From: JAVKBW01 sp964352715
GTDB taxonomy: Bacteria > Pseudomonadota > Alphaproteobacteria > UBA8366 > Aestuariispiraceae
Assembly (NCBI GenBank): GCA_964352715.1
Contig: CAYGSU010000016.1
Location: forward strand, 1 to 59,029
Reading direction: 5' to 3'
Length of the DNA stretch: 59,029 bases
Below are positions 50,473 to 59,029 of the stretch, one piece after another (positions within the stretch are counted from its first letter, which is position 1; each line of letters starts with the position of its first letter). The notes under the pieces were generated by a model. That model did no database searches. It saw only the letters and a list, made by a program, of their open reading frames with translations, and was not told the origin of the DNA. Made by a program: the position numbers and the translations under genes.

Positions 50473-52923
50473 ATGAGCGATTTACCAACAACTGCAAAAG
50501 CTGTGATCATCGGCGGCGGTATCGTCGGGTGTTCGACGGCCTATCATCTGGGCAAGCTGGGCTGGACCGATACGGTTCTGCTGGAAAAGCACAAGCTGAC
50601 ATCGGGCAGCACCTTCCATGCTGCCGGTCTGGTCGGCCAGTTGCGCACCAGCGCGAACATCACACAGTTGCTCGGCAACTCGGTGGCGCTGTACCGCGAC
50701 CTTGAAAGTGAAACCGGTCTTGCCACCGGCTGGAAAATGAATGGCGGTCTTCGCCTGGCCTGCAATGAAGAGCGCTGGACCGAGGTAAAGCGGCAGGCGA
50801 CGACGGCGCATTCCTTCGGCCTTGAAATGGAACTGCTGACACCGTCCGAAGCATGCGACCTATGGCCGTTGATGCAGGTCGACGATGTTGTCGGTGCGGC
50901 TTTCCTGCCGACTGACGGTCAGGCCAATCCATCCGATATTACACAAGCGCTGGCTCGTGGCGCACGAACGGCCGGCGTCAAGATCAGGGAAGAGACGATT
51001 GTACAGTCCATCGATGTTCGCGACGGGCGCATACATGGCGTGCAGACCGATAAAGGTTTTATAGAATGCGAAATCGTCATTTGTTGCGCCGGCCAGTGGT
51101 CGCGCGCCCTGTCCGCGACTGTCGGGGTTAATGTACCACTGGTTTCCGTTCAGCATCAGTACATGGTGACGGAGAAGATAGACGGCGTTAAACCCAATCT
51201 GCCGACATTGCGCGATCCCGACCGATTGATCTATTTCAAAGAGGAAGTCGGCGGTCTGGTGATGGGCGGGTACGAGCCGAACCCGATCCCCTGGGCGGTC
51301 GATGGTATTCCTGACGGGTTCAACTTCTCGCTTCTGGATAACGATTTCGATCATTTCGAGCAGCTTATGGAACTGGCGCTCGGCCGCTGCCCGGCGCTGG
51401 AAACCGCCGGCATCAAGCAGATGATCAACGGGCCGGAAAGCTTCACACCAGATGGTAACTTCATTCTGGGTCAGGCGCCTGAACTGAAAAACTACTATGT
51501 CGGCGCCGGTTTCAATGCGTTCGGCATCGCGTCCGGTGGCGGGGCGGGGCAGGCGCTGGCGGAATGGGTCGCAAAGGGTGAACAGCCTTACGACCTCTGG
51601 TCCGTCGATATCAGGCGTTTCGGCCGGCCGCATTTCGATACCGACTGGGTGCGCACCCGCACGCTGGAAGCCTATGGCAAGCACTACACGATTGCCTGGC
51701 CATCGGAAGAACATTCCAGCGGGCGGCCCTGCCGTCGCTCACCGCTGTATGATCGGCTGGCGACAGTTGGCGCGTGTTTCGGCGAAAAACTGGGCTGGGA
51801 ACGGCCGAACTGGTTCGCCGATCTCGATGCCGGTGAAAAACCGAAGGACGAATACAGCTTCGAACGACCAAACTGGTTCGGCCCGGTCGGGCGCGAGCAC
51901 AAGGCGGTTCGGGAGGCAGCCGGCCTGTTCGACCAGTCGAGCTTTGCAAAATATGTGGTGCAGGGACCGGATGCACTGTCTGCGCTGGAATGGATCTGCG
52001 CCAATCGTATCGACAAACCGATTGGCAGCCTGACCTATACCCAGATGCTGAACGATCACGGTGGCATCGAATGCGATTTGACCGTGGTGAGAACCGGCCA
52101 TGACCGGTTTTACATCGTAACCGGCACCGGCTTTGCGACGCATGACATGGACTGGATCAAACGGCAGATGCCGGAAGGCGCGCGGGCTGAGATTGTCGAT
52201 GTCACTTCAGCCAATGCCGTTCTGTCGTTGTTCGGGCCGAACGCCCGGACCATCCTGGAATCTGTTACCCGCGATGATGTTTCCAACGAAGGCTTCCGGT
52301 TCGCGACAGCGAAGGAAATCGGCATTGTCGGGTGTCCGGCGCTGGCCTTGCGTGTCACCTATGTCGGCGAACTTGGCTGGGAACTGCATATCCCGACCGA
52401 ATACGCCATTTCGGTCTACGACGCGTTGATGAAAGCGGGCGAACCGCACGGTCTGCATCTGGCGGGTTACCGGTCTATCGAAACCCTGCGGCTCGAAAAA
52501 GGATATCGCGCCTGGGGGTCTGATATCGGGCCGGACCATACGCCGGTCGAAGCGGGCATGGCCTGGGCAGTCAAAACCAAATCGAACATCGACTTCAAGG
52601 GAAGGGCGGCGATCGAAGCACAGCTTTCCGGCGGTGTTAAGAAGCGCCTCGCCTGTTTCACGGTCGATGATGCGAACCAGACCTTGCTTGGCCGTGAAAC
52701 CATCTATCGGAACGGTAAACGCGTCGGCTGGCTGACCAGCGGCGGCTTCGGACATACGGAAGGCAAACCCATCGGCTACGGCTATGTGCGCAATCCTGAT
52801 GGTGTCGATGACGATTATCTGACAAGCGGGACTTATGAACTGGACATTGCGATGCAGCGAGTACCAGCCAAACTGCACATGAAAGCTTTGTACGACCCTG
52901 CTAACGAAAAAATCCGCAGCTAG
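50473..52923 (+). CDS. Dimethylglycine dehydrogenase-like FAD-GcvT protein 2
   Basis: An 816-residue fusion with an FAD domain (AVIIGGGIVGCSTAYHL; SGSTFHAAGLVGQLR with the covalent-flavin-type His) and a C-terminal GcvT folate domain (VGELGWELHIPTEY, ETLRLEKGYRAWG). It has a middle oxidase region typical of DMGDH/SDH. Segments differ from copies 1 and 3 after the flavin site (LRTSANITQLLGNS), suggesting a different N-methyl substrate. It lies 6 nt after the kinase-like gene and 30 nt before the MOSC gene in the importer operon. Confidence 0.87.
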   Translation: MSDLPTTAKAVIIGGGIVGCSTAYHLGKLGWTDTVLLEKHKLTSGSTFHAAGLVGQLRTSANITQLLGNSVALYRDLESETGLATGWKMNGGLRLACNEERWTEVKRQATTAHSFGLEMELLTPSEACDLWPLMQVDDVVGAAFLPTDGQANPSDITQALARGARTAGVKIREETIVQSIDVRDGRIHGVQTDKGFIECEIVICCAGQWSRALSATVGVNVPLVSVQHQYMVTEKIDGVKPNLPTLRDPDRLIYFKEEVGGLVMGGYEPNPIPWAVDGIPDGFNFSLLDNDFDHFEQLMELALGRCPALETAGIKQMINGPESFTPDGNFILGQAPELKNYYVGAGFNAFGIASGGGAGQALAEWVAKGEQPYDLWSVDIRRFGRPHFDTDWVRTRTLEAYGKHYTIAWPSEEHSSGRPCRRSPLYDRLATVGACFGEKLGWERPNWFADLDAGEKPKDEYSFERPNWFGPVGREHKAVREAAGLFDQSSFAKYVVQGPDALSALEWICANRIDKPIGSLTYTQMLNDHGGIECDLTVVRTGHDRFYIVTGTGFATHDMDWIKRQMPEGARAEIVDVTSANAVLSLFGPNARTILESVTRDDVSNEGFRFATAKEIGIVGCPALALRVTYVGELGWELHIPTEYAISVYDALMKAGEPHGLHLAGYRSIETLRLEKGYRAWGSDIGPDHTPVEAGMAWAVKTKSNIDFKGRAAIEAQLSGGVKKRLACFTVDDANQTLLGRETIYRNGKRVGWLTSGGFGHTEGKPIGYGYVRNPDGVDDDYLTSGTYELDIAMQRVPAKLHMKALYDPANEKIRS

Positions 52924-52953
52924 GATTATATTGTAGTGTTACCGGGAGGCTTG

Positions 52954-53439
52954 ATGGACCCCGACTCGACAATAGCCAGACTTGAGAAAAGCCTGCCCCA
53001 GACAGGGCGGCTAGACTGGATCGGTCTGCGCCCGGCACGGAACGCTGACATGACGATTGCCGAAACCGCGAACTTGACGGTTGCCGACGGCCTTGTCGGC
53101 GATCGGGGCGTCAGCGTCAAACGGGCGGTGACGTTGATTCAGGCGGAACATCTGTCGGTGATCGCGGCTTTGCTTGGCAAGAACCACCCGATCCATCCGC
53201 AGCTGCTGCGGCGCAATCTGGTCGTCTCCGGAATCAATCTGCTGGCGTTGCGCCGCCGCCGGTTCCGCATCGGTTCGGTGTTGCTGGAAGGCACGGCGCC
53301 CTGTGCCCCGTGTTCGAAGATGGAAGCGACACTCGGACCGGGCGGCTGGAACGCAATGCGCGGTCATGGCGGCATTTATGCGGCCGTGGTGGAAGACGGT
53401 GAGATCACTGTCGGTGATCCGGTGCAGGTCGAACCCTGA
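52954..53439 (+). CDS. MOSC-domain protein
   Basis: A 161-residue MOSC (molybdenum cofactor sulfurase C-terminal) protein. The core is RRNLVVSGINLLALRRRRFR followed by GTAPCAPCSKMEATLG (cysteines at the expected site), then the G-x-GG-x-A block MRGHGGIYAAVV and GDPVQV. The ATG at 52954 follows GGGAGG by 4 nt; a GTG frame to 52936 exists. It ends the importer operon. MOSC proteins bind or transfer sulfur and also include 6-hydroxylaminopurine reductase subunits (YiiM). The job in betaine catabolism is unknown. Confidence 0.8.
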   Translation: MDPDSTIARLEKSLPQTGRLDWIGLRPARNADMTIAETANLTVADGLVGDRGVSVKRAVTLIQAEHLSVIAALLGKNHPIHPQLLRRNLVVSGINLLALRRRRFRIGSVLLEGTAPCAPCSKMEATLGPGGWNAMRGHGGIYAAVVEDGEITVGDPVQVEP

Positions 53440-53452
53440 CCGGTTTGCCGCG

Positions 53453-55873
53453 CTAACCCCGCATGCGCTCCGCTTTCGGATCGAATAACGCTTCCGATAT
53501 CATCGTTGCGTTGCGCATCTCACCCAGAATTTCGATCTGCACCTTGCGGCCATCTTCGATCAGCCCGACCGGCAGAAAGCCGATGGCGACCGATTTCTGC
53601 ACATAATGCGCATAGCCACCCGACGTCACGAAGCCGACAACCTCGTCATCGACCCAGATCGGCTCGTCACCCCAGACATCCGCGTCTTTGGCATCGACCA
53701 CGAAGGTGCAAAGCCGGCGCGCCGGCCCTTCTGCTTTCTCTTTGGCGGCGGCTTCCTTGCCAATGAAACCCACCGGCTTGTTGTAGGAAACGAAGCGGTC
53801 CAGCCCGGTTTCGACGGGCATGTAGTCCGGCTTGAATTCCCGCAGCCACGACCCGAAGGATTTTTCCAGCCGCAGACTCATCATTGCCCGCATACCGAAC
53901 GGACGCAGGCCGAGATCCTTGCCGACCTCCATCAGCGTTTTATACAGGCTGGCCTGCTGGCGGATCGGCACGTAGATCTCGTAGCCCAGATCGCCGGTAT
54001 AGGTGACACGCTGAATATAGGCGTCGCACAGGCCGACTTCCATGAAGCGACCGGTCATGAAAGGAAACGCTTCCCTGGAAACATCGCCACGCGCGACGCG
54101 CGACAGCAGGTCTCTCGCCTTCGGGCCAGCGATCTGGAAGCCGACGATATCCAGCGAGACATTCTCGATGGAAACCGAGCCGTCTTCCGGCAGATGCTGT
54201 TCCAGCCAGCGCATGTGGAACGCCTGCGCGCTGTAGGAACCGGTAAGGCGGAAGGTCTGTTCGTCGGTGCGGGCGATGGTCCAGTCGCCGATGATCTTGC
54301 CGTTGCGGCTCAGCATCGGTGACAGCGACAACCGGCCGACCTTCGGTATCCGCCCTGCCATGATCCGGTCGAGCCACGCTTCCGCACCGGGGCCTGATAC
54401 AATGAATTTCTCGAAGTTGTGCACCTCGTTGATGCCGACGGCGGTGCGGACGGCATTGCATTCCTCCGCCACGGTCTTGAAGGCGTTCGACCGTCGAAAA
54501 CTCGGTATCTCGAACGGTTCTTCGCCTTCCGCCGCGAAGTAGTTCACATGCTCCAGGCCGTAACCCTGGCCGAACACGGCATTGTGCTTCTTCCACAATT
54601 CATAGGCCGGTGTCGTGTCGAGCGGTCGGCCGGCTGGCAGTTCCTCGTTCGGATAGGAAACGGCGAACCGCCGCTGATAGTTTTCCGTCACCTTGATGCG
54701 GGTATAGGCGCGGCTGCAATAGCTGCCGAACCGGGCAACATCCATTGCGAAGACATCGCGTGAGGGTTCGCCTTCCACCATCCATTCAGCGAGGGTAAGG
54801 CCAACACCGCCGCCCTGGCTGAACCCGGCCATCACGCCACAGGCTGACCAGTAGTTTCGCAGGCCCTGAACCGGGCCGACCAGCGGGTTGCCGTCGGGCG
54901 CGAAGGTGAAGGGCCCGTTGATGACCCGCTTGATACCGGCCTTGCCCAGCACCGGGTAGCGCTTGTAGGCGTATTCCAGTGGTTCGGCGAGCCGTTCCAG
55001 TTTGTCCGGCAGCAATTCGTGGCCAAAATCCCACGGTGTGCCATCGACTGCCCAGGGGTCGCAGGCCTGTTCGTAGATGCCGATGACAAGGCCTTTGCCT
55101 TCCTGGCGCAGATAGCTTTCGCCGGTCGGGTCCATCACATGTGGCAGTTCGGTTTCGCGTTCGTAGACTTCCGGAATGTCGTCGGTAACCAGATACTGGT
55201 GTTCCATCGGATGCAACGGCAGGAAAACGCCCGCCATTGCGCCGACCTCGCGCGCCCACAGGCCGGCGGCATTGACCACATGTTCGGCGTTCACGACGCC
55301 TTCCGAAGTATCGAGATCCCAGCTTCTGTCGGGTTTCGGGGTGAGGGCGTTAACCATCGTGCGAAGCTGGATTTCCGCCCCTTGCTGCCGGGCGGCCTTG
55401 GCGTAGGCGTGTGTCGTGCCGGAGGGGTCCAGATGGCCGTCCAGCGGATCGTACAACGCGCCGATAACGCCGTCTGTGTTTGTGATTGGCGAGAGTTTGG
55501 CGATTTCTTCCGGCCCGACGATTTCCGTATCGAGCCCCATATAGCGGTGTTTCGCCCGTTCCGCCTTGAGATAGTCCATCCGCTCCGGCGTCGTCGCCAG
55601 CGTTACCCCGCCGACATGATGCAGGCCGCAGGACTGGCCGGAAATTTTTTCAAGTTCGCGGTATAGCTGGATCGTATAGCCCTGCAGGGCCGCCATATTG
55701 GTATCGGCGTTCAGGGTGTGAAACCCGCCGGCGGCGTGCCAGGTCGATCCGGATGTCAGTTCCGACCGTTCGATCAGCAGAACGTCTTTCCAGCCCAGTT
55801 TTGTCAGATGATACAGGACGGAACAGCCGACCACCCCACCGCCAATAACGGCTACACGCACATGCGATTTCAT
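53453..55873 (-). CDS. Dimethylglycine dehydrogenase/sarcosine dehydrogenase-like FAD-GcvT protein 3
   Basis: An 806-residue FAD-GcvT fusion. It has VAVIGGGVVGCSVLYHLTKL, SGSTWHAAGG (covalent flavin His) and the folate domain with YTGDLGYEIYVP and MSLRLEKSFGSWL. It is closer in length and motifs to copy 1 than to copy 2. It is convergent with the MOSC gene (13-nt gap) and 124 nt downstream of the Na/Pi cotransporter stop. No operator copy is upstream, so it appears outside the TGTGATCACA group. Confidence 0.87.
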   Translation of the reverse strand: MKSHVRVAVIGGGVVGCSVLYHLTKLGWKDVLLIERSELTSGSTWHAAGGFHTLNADTNMAALQGYTIQLYRELEKISGQSCGLHHVGGVTLATTPERMDYLKAERAKHRYMGLDTEIVGPEEIAKLSPITNTDGVIGALYDPLDGHLDPSGTTHAYAKAARQQGAEIQLRTMVNALTPKPDRSWDLDTSEGVVNAEHVVNAAGLWAREVGAMAGVFLPLHPMEHQYLVTDDIPEVYERETELPHVMDPTGESYLRQEGKGLVIGIYEQACDPWAVDGTPWDFGHELLPDKLERLAEPLEYAYKRYPVLGKAGIKRVINGPFTFAPDGNPLVGPVQGLRNYWSACGVMAGFSQGGGVGLTLAEWMVEGEPSRDVFAMDVARFGSYCSRAYTRIKVTENYQRRFAVSYPNEELPAGRPLDTTPAYELWKKHNAVFGQGYGLEHVNYFAAEGEEPFEIPSFRRSNAFKTVAEECNAVRTAVGINEVHNFEKFIVSGPGAEAWLDRIMAGRIPKVGRLSLSPMLSRNGKIIGDWTIARTDEQTFRLTGSYSAQAFHMRWLEQHLPEDGSVSIENVSLDIVGFQIAGPKARDLLSRVARGDVSREAFPFMTGRFMEVGLCDAYIQRVTYTGDLGYEIYVPIRQQASLYKTLMEVGKDLGLRPFGMRAMMSLRLEKSFGSWLREFKPDYMPVETGLDRFVSYNKPVGFIGKEAAAKEKAEGPARRLCTFVVDAKDADVWGDEPIWVDDEVVGFVTSGGYAHYVQKSVAIGFLPVGLIEDGRKVQIEILGEMRNATMISEALFDPKAERMRG

Positions 55874-55997
55874 AACCCTGTCCCCCGGATGCTAGACGAT
55901 CTTCCGATCTGATTTCCGGTGAGAATGGGAAAGCCTGAACCGATTGTCACGCGAAACATTGGTCAGTGCTGCGCTGAAAAACAAACGGCGGAACCGG

Positions 55998-57644
55998 CTA
56001 TTCAACAGGGGCAAGACGGGATGCCGGTTTCAGTTCGCCGGCCCGTTCAAGGATCGGGTAGACGACGGCGGTCAGGTGGCTGTTGATGCGTTTCAGATCA
56101 CGCAAAACATCCAGATGCAGCGAGCTGGATTCAATGGATTCCGGACGGCCCGCGCCGACCCTCTGGTAGTGGTTGTCAACATACTCGCGCTCGAGTTCGC
56201 GTATCTTGACCTTGTCGCGAAGCAGTTGCCGGGCAAGGCTGATATCGCCGGAAACGAAGATGTTCAGCGACAGTTTGAAATTGCTCATGACCCGCTCATG
56301 GAAGGTTGTCAGTTCCATCAACCCTTCGTCCGAAAAGCTCATTCTTCCCTTGATCTTCTTCGAGGCCAGATCCATCAGGTTCTTGTCGATGATATCGCCG
56401 ATATGCTCGAGATTGGTGGTGAAGGTCAGGATTTCGATCGCCCGTTTGCTTTCCAGCGTATCGAGTTCCGATTCCGTAATCCGCGTGACGAACAGCTTGA
56501 TGGCCTCGTGCAGGCTATCGACGATATCGTCCTGCTGTTCGATTTCCTTCATCAGTTTGGCGTCATCGACTTTAAAGACGTCGATGGTGCCCTCCAGCAT
56601 TTTCTCGACCTCATCGCCCATGCGCAGCGTTTCACGCGTGGCCGAGGCGAGGGCTTCCGCTGGCATGCTCAGCGTACTTTCTTCCAGGTATCTCGGCGTT
56701 CCGTTTTCGCCCTCTGCAACGCGGTCCGGGACCAGCTTCGTCACCACCTTGCTGATCGGACCGATAAAGGGCAGGAACAGAATGGCGATCGCCAGATTGA
56801 AGGCGGTGTGGAAATTGGCGATCATATGGTTGGTGCTGTCGTGGATCATCGCCAGATACGGCTGCAGCCAGGGCAGGACCGCTACCGCGATGACACAGCC
56901 TAGGCCTCGCACCAACAGGTTACCGACTGAAACCCGACGCGCTGCGGCCGGACTGCCCAGACTGATTATGACCGGGGTCAATGCGCCACCCAGATTTGCG
57001 CCGACCACAAGGGCCAGCGCGAGTTGCATGTTGATGACCTGCAGCGTGGCCATCGACATCACCAGCAGCACAATCGCAACGCTTGAATGCGCCAGCCAGG
57101 TAATGCCGGCGGCGATCAGAACGGCCAGAACCGGTTCGCTTGTCAACGGCTGCATCAGTACGGATACGGCTTCCGATTCCCGCAATGGCAGTGACGTGGC
57201 GACAATCAGTTTCAGTGACAGCAACATCAGGCCGAGGCCGATCAAGATACGCCCCAGCGCCCGCCGTTTGGATTCGTCGCTGGAAAGAAACATGAAGACG
57301 CCGACGGCGATCACCATCGGAGACAGCCAGCGGATATCGAGGGAAAAGAACTGAACGACCATCGTCGTGCCGATGTCGGCTCCCAGCATGATGGCCAGGG
57401 CGGCTGCAAGCGGTATATAGCCGCGTCCGGCCAGCGAGGATGTGATCAGGGCTGTCGCCGTACTGCTTTGAAGGACGGTGGTAAATCCGAACCCGACAGC
57501 AAGCGCGGATACCGGGTTCCCGGCGGATCGCGCCAGCGCCTTACGGATCGGCGCGCCGAAAGCACGGGTCACGCCGGTTCTTACCATCCGGATGCCCCAC
57601 AGGAGCAGCGCTATGCCGCCAATCAAATTAACAAGAATTTCCAT
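55998..57644 (-). CDS. Na+/phosphate cotransporter with PhoU-like C-terminal domain
   Basis: A 548-residue membrane protein. Two Na_Pi_cotrans repeats with the typical QSSTATALITSSLAG and AHSSVAIVLLVMSM motifs occupy residues 1-320. A PhoU-like helical domain (about residues 350-530, for example ETLRMGDEVEKMLEGTID) follows. ATG 57644 (MEILVNLIGG) fits the family start; an upstream GTG at 57668 is also open. It imports phosphate with sodium, or helps export it. Three 11-bp direct repeats upstream may be a PhoB box. Confidence 0.88.
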   Translation of the reverse strand: MEILVNLIGGIALLLWGIRMVRTGVTRAFGAPIRKALARSAGNPVSALAVGFGFTTVLQSSTATALITSSLAGRGYIPLAAALAIMLGADIGTTMVVQFFSLDIRWLSPMVIAVGVFMFLSSDESKRRALGRILIGLGLMLLSLKLIVATSLPLRESEAVSVLMQPLTSEPVLAVLIAAGITWLAHSSVAIVLLVMSMATLQVINMQLALALVVGANLGGALTPVIISLGSPAAARRVSVGNLLVRGLGCVIAVAVLPWLQPYLAMIHDSTNHMIANFHTAFNLAIAILFLPFIGPISKVVTKLVPDRVAEGENGTPRYLEESTLSMPAEALASATRETLRMGDEVEKMLEGTIDVFKVDDAKLMKEIEQQDDIVDSLHEAIKLFVTRITESELDTLESKRAIEILTFTTNLEHIGDIIDKNLMDLASKKIKGRMSFSDEGLMELTTFHERVMSNFKLSLNIFVSGDISLARQLLRDKVKIRELEREYVDNHYQRVGAGRPESIESSSLHLDVLRDLKRINSHLTAVVYPILERAGELKPASRLAPVE

Positions 57645-57747
57645 GAGATACGTATAGCGGCTGCGCACAAGTCCTGCTTGTCCGCCTGCCTATCCTCGGC
57701 TTGCATAGGGTCACGATCAGGTAGAGCCGGCAGGCACGCCGACCCTT

Positions 57748-57780
57748 CCAATATTACGAAAATATTACAAAAATGTTACA
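57748..57780 (-). promoter_or_regulatory. Three 11-bp direct repeats, candidate PhoB box
   Basis: Read on the minus strand: TGTAACATTTT, TGTAATATTTT and CGTAATATTGG, head to tail, about 104 nt upstream of the cotransporter start. Eleven-bp direct repeats starting with a TGTMA-like core are the format of PhoB sites. The identity is inferred from position and periodicity, not from binding data. Confidence 0.55.
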
Positions 57781-57795
57781 GTATCCAGGGATTTA

Positions 57796-57815
57796 CAAAG
57801 TTATCCACAACTTTG
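57796..57815. repeat. Palindrome containing a perfect DnaA-box sequence
   Basis: CAAAGTT and AACTTTG (7-bp arms) enclose a 6-nt centre, and the plus strand contains TTATCCACA at 57801-57809, the classical DnaA 9-mer. Only one copy is visible, in an AT-rich intergenic stretch. It is therefore unlikely to be an origin, although local DnaA control of the adjacent promoter is conceivable. Confidence 0.4.
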
Positions 57816-57851
57816 CATCAATGGCTGCTACGGATGACTGCAGGGATACCG

Positions 57852-59012
57852 TCAACCGGCACCAAGATGATCGACGATATTCATCTCGTCGCCACCGGCC
57901 TGTAGAATCGAAAGCCACCGCTTCGCCGTGTCGATATCGTCCGGTGCGGCGTGAACGCCCGGTTCGATCTCTCCGGAAAGGACTGCCTCGACGGCGATGC
58001 TGACGGTGGTTGAAACCAGCCGCGCCATCGCCGTGTTCTTTTCGTTGCCATAGGCATCCATTACGAAAGACTTGTCGAAAACGGCCTTGCCATCCCGCTC
58101 TGCCTTCAGGTCGACGCACAGAAGCACCCGGTCGAATTCACCCTCAGACATTGAATATTTGTTCCACAGCTCGGCGCTTATTTCTTTCAGACGCTGATCT
58201 CCGGCTTCACCCTGCAGGGTTTCGACTTCCCTGAAAATGTCGGCCCAGGCCGTTGACCAGCCGCCGTAGCGCAGCGTGCCGCGAACGAACTGGCGGGTAT
58301 CCCAGTCATCGCCGAACCCGTATTCGGCAAGATAGGGCAGGGAATCCCGGTTCGGATAAACCTCGAACGTTTCCGTGCCCTTTTCGAGCGTGACGTCGTA
58401 GGATTCGATGGCATCCCAGGGTCGACTGACATTGTATTCCTTGCCGTCGCGCAGGCTCTTGGAGGGCGAGCGCAATGCCTTCAGCACACCCAGCGGTGAC
58501 CAGCTGAACTTGTAACAGAAGTCGTTCGGTTCCGCTGAAAGGCCGCCGCAATAGGATCGGAAGGTGTGGGCGTTCTGCGGCGAAAAAGCATCGGACTGCC
58601 GGTAGTCATCCATCAGGATATGCGCCATCAGATGGTCGATGCCCGGGTCCAGCCCGACTTCATTGACCAGGATCAGACCTTTCGATGTTGCCTCGGCGTC
58701 CAGCGCGCGCATTTCCGGCGAGATATATGAGCTGGAAACGAAATTCGCGCCCGCCGCAAGGCAGACTTTTGCAACGGCAACGTGAAAATCACCTGGCAGC
58801 ATGGAAACGGCAAGGTCGCCCGGTTCCAGCGCTCCTTCAAAGGCTTCCATCGAGAAGGCCTTGATGTCGAAGTCGCCGGAAAGCCCTTTCGTTGCTTCCT
58901 GTGCCTTTTCAACGGTGCGGTTCCAGACCGTCACAGTCCGGCCGTTTTCGATCAGCCGGCGGATACCCGGAACCGAAGACAGGCCTGCGCCAAGCCAGTG
59001 AATACGTGCCAT
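57852..59012 (-). CDS. Saccharopine dehydrogenase-like NAD(P)-binding protein
   Basis: A 386-residue protein. The N-terminal Rossmann segment is IHWLGAGLSSVPGIRRLI, followed by LAVSMLPGDFHVAVAKVCLAAGANFVSSSYISPEM, typical of the Sacchrp_dh_NADP group. The GLDPGIDHLMAHIL block and the C-terminal catalytic domain agree with saccharopine/homospermidine-type dehydrogenases. GGGAGAGA precedes ATG 59012. Lysine catabolism or polyamine synthesis are the usual roles; the window does not show which. The next gene would begin beyond the window. Confidence 0.84.
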   Translation of the reverse strand: MARIHWLGAGLSSVPGIRRLIENGRTVTVWNRTVEKAQEATKGLSGDFDIKAFSMEAFEGALEPGDLAVSMLPGDFHVAVAKVCLAAGANFVSSSYISPEMRALDAEATSKGLILVNEVGLDPGIDHLMAHILMDDYRQSDAFSPQNAHTFRSYCGGLSAEPNDFCYKFSWSPLGVLKALRSPSKSLRDGKEYNVSRPWDAIESYDVTLEKGTETFEVYPNRDSLPYLAEYGFGDDWDTRQFVRGTLRYGGWSTAWADIFREVETLQGEAGDQRLKEISAELWNKYSMSEGEFDRVLLCVDLKAERDGKAVFDKSFVMDAYGNEKNTAMARLVSTTVSIAVEAVLSGEIEPGVHAAPDDIDTAKRWLSILQAGGDEMNIVDHLGAG

Positions 59013-59029
59013 TTTCTCTCTCCCCTGAA

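Noticed and set aside
57796..57815. Replication origin
   Set aside because: A single DnaA box, no cluster of boxes, no origin-linked genes such as dnaA, dnaN, hemE or parAB.
1..59029. CRISPR array, tRNA or rRNA genes, insertion sequences, prophage
   Set aside because: I found no regularly spaced repeats, no tRNA-like cloverleaf or rRNA sequence, no transposase or phage gene motifs, and no terminal repeats.

Overview
The window reads as chromosomal DNA of an alphaproteobacterium, probably a marine or host-associated Rhodospirillales-like lineage. This is inferred from GC-rich coding with AT-rich promoters, Tat-exported binding proteins, sarcosine-oxidase and dimethylglycine-dehydrogenase type flavoenzymes, and a partial beta-hydroxyaspartate module. 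I see no tRNA, rRNA, insertion sequence, phage gene or CRISPR array. Genes are densely packed in short operons, mostly in divergent pairs.

Layout. (1) 1-1000: end of a multicopper oxidase, a class I methyltransferase, a terminator and a 27-residue membrane peptide gene. (2) 1.1-5.2 kb: BhcC-like aldolase and BhcA-like aspartate-glyoxylate aminotransferase, divergent from an IclR regulator, plus a DUF1185 protein. (3) 5.6-10.8 kb: a PotDABC-type ABC importer whose first permease carries a repeat-bearing N-terminal tail. (4) 10.9-20.2 kb: two MttB-family methyltransferase homologues around a four-gene minus-strand operon (FAD/GcvT oxidase, Rieske oxygenase, Gfo/Idh oxidoreductase, second Rieske). 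(5) 20.4-29.3 kb: 3-hydroxybutyrate dehydrogenase-like SDR, an orphan peptide-type binding protein, and a five-gene operon of Lrp/AsnC regulator, glutamine-synthetase-like ligase, a dehydrogenase fused to an AhpD-like domain, a third MttB homologue and an aspartoacylase-like deacylase. (6) 29.3-44.4 kb: two M29/NicX-like paralogues, alpha/beta hydrolase, Rieske-glyoxalase-GST operon, GntR/FCD regulator, sarcosine oxidase BDA, RidA, HisC-like aminotransferase, D-2-hydroxyacid dehydrogenase and a fourth Rieske. (7) 44.4-55.9 kb: DeoR regulator divergent from a glycine-betaine-type ABC importer, a choline-kinase-like protein, two more FAD/GcvT oxidases and a MOSC protein. (8) 56-59 kb: Na/Pi cotransporter and a saccharopine-dehydrogenase-like enzyme.

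How it fits together. The content points to uptake and stepwise demethylation of quaternary or N-methylated amines: betaine-type importer, Rieske N-demethylases, FAD/GcvT and sarcosine oxidases passing one-carbon units to tetrahydrofolate. Glycine or glyoxylate could then enter the BhcC/BhcA reactions. Substrates cannot be fixed from sequence alone.

The strongest unexplained signal is a palindrome, TGTGATCACA. It recurs in ten intergenic copies from 18.5 to 43.2 kb, mostly between divergent gene pairs, and two copies flank the promoter of the GntR/FCD gene at 34010. This suggests one local regulon. The most novel-looking enzyme set is the ligase/fusion-dehydrogenase/MttB/deacylase operon at 23.2-29.3 kb. 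No corrinoid protein, corrinoid activase, Rieske reductase or sarcosine oxidase gamma subunit is present in the window.
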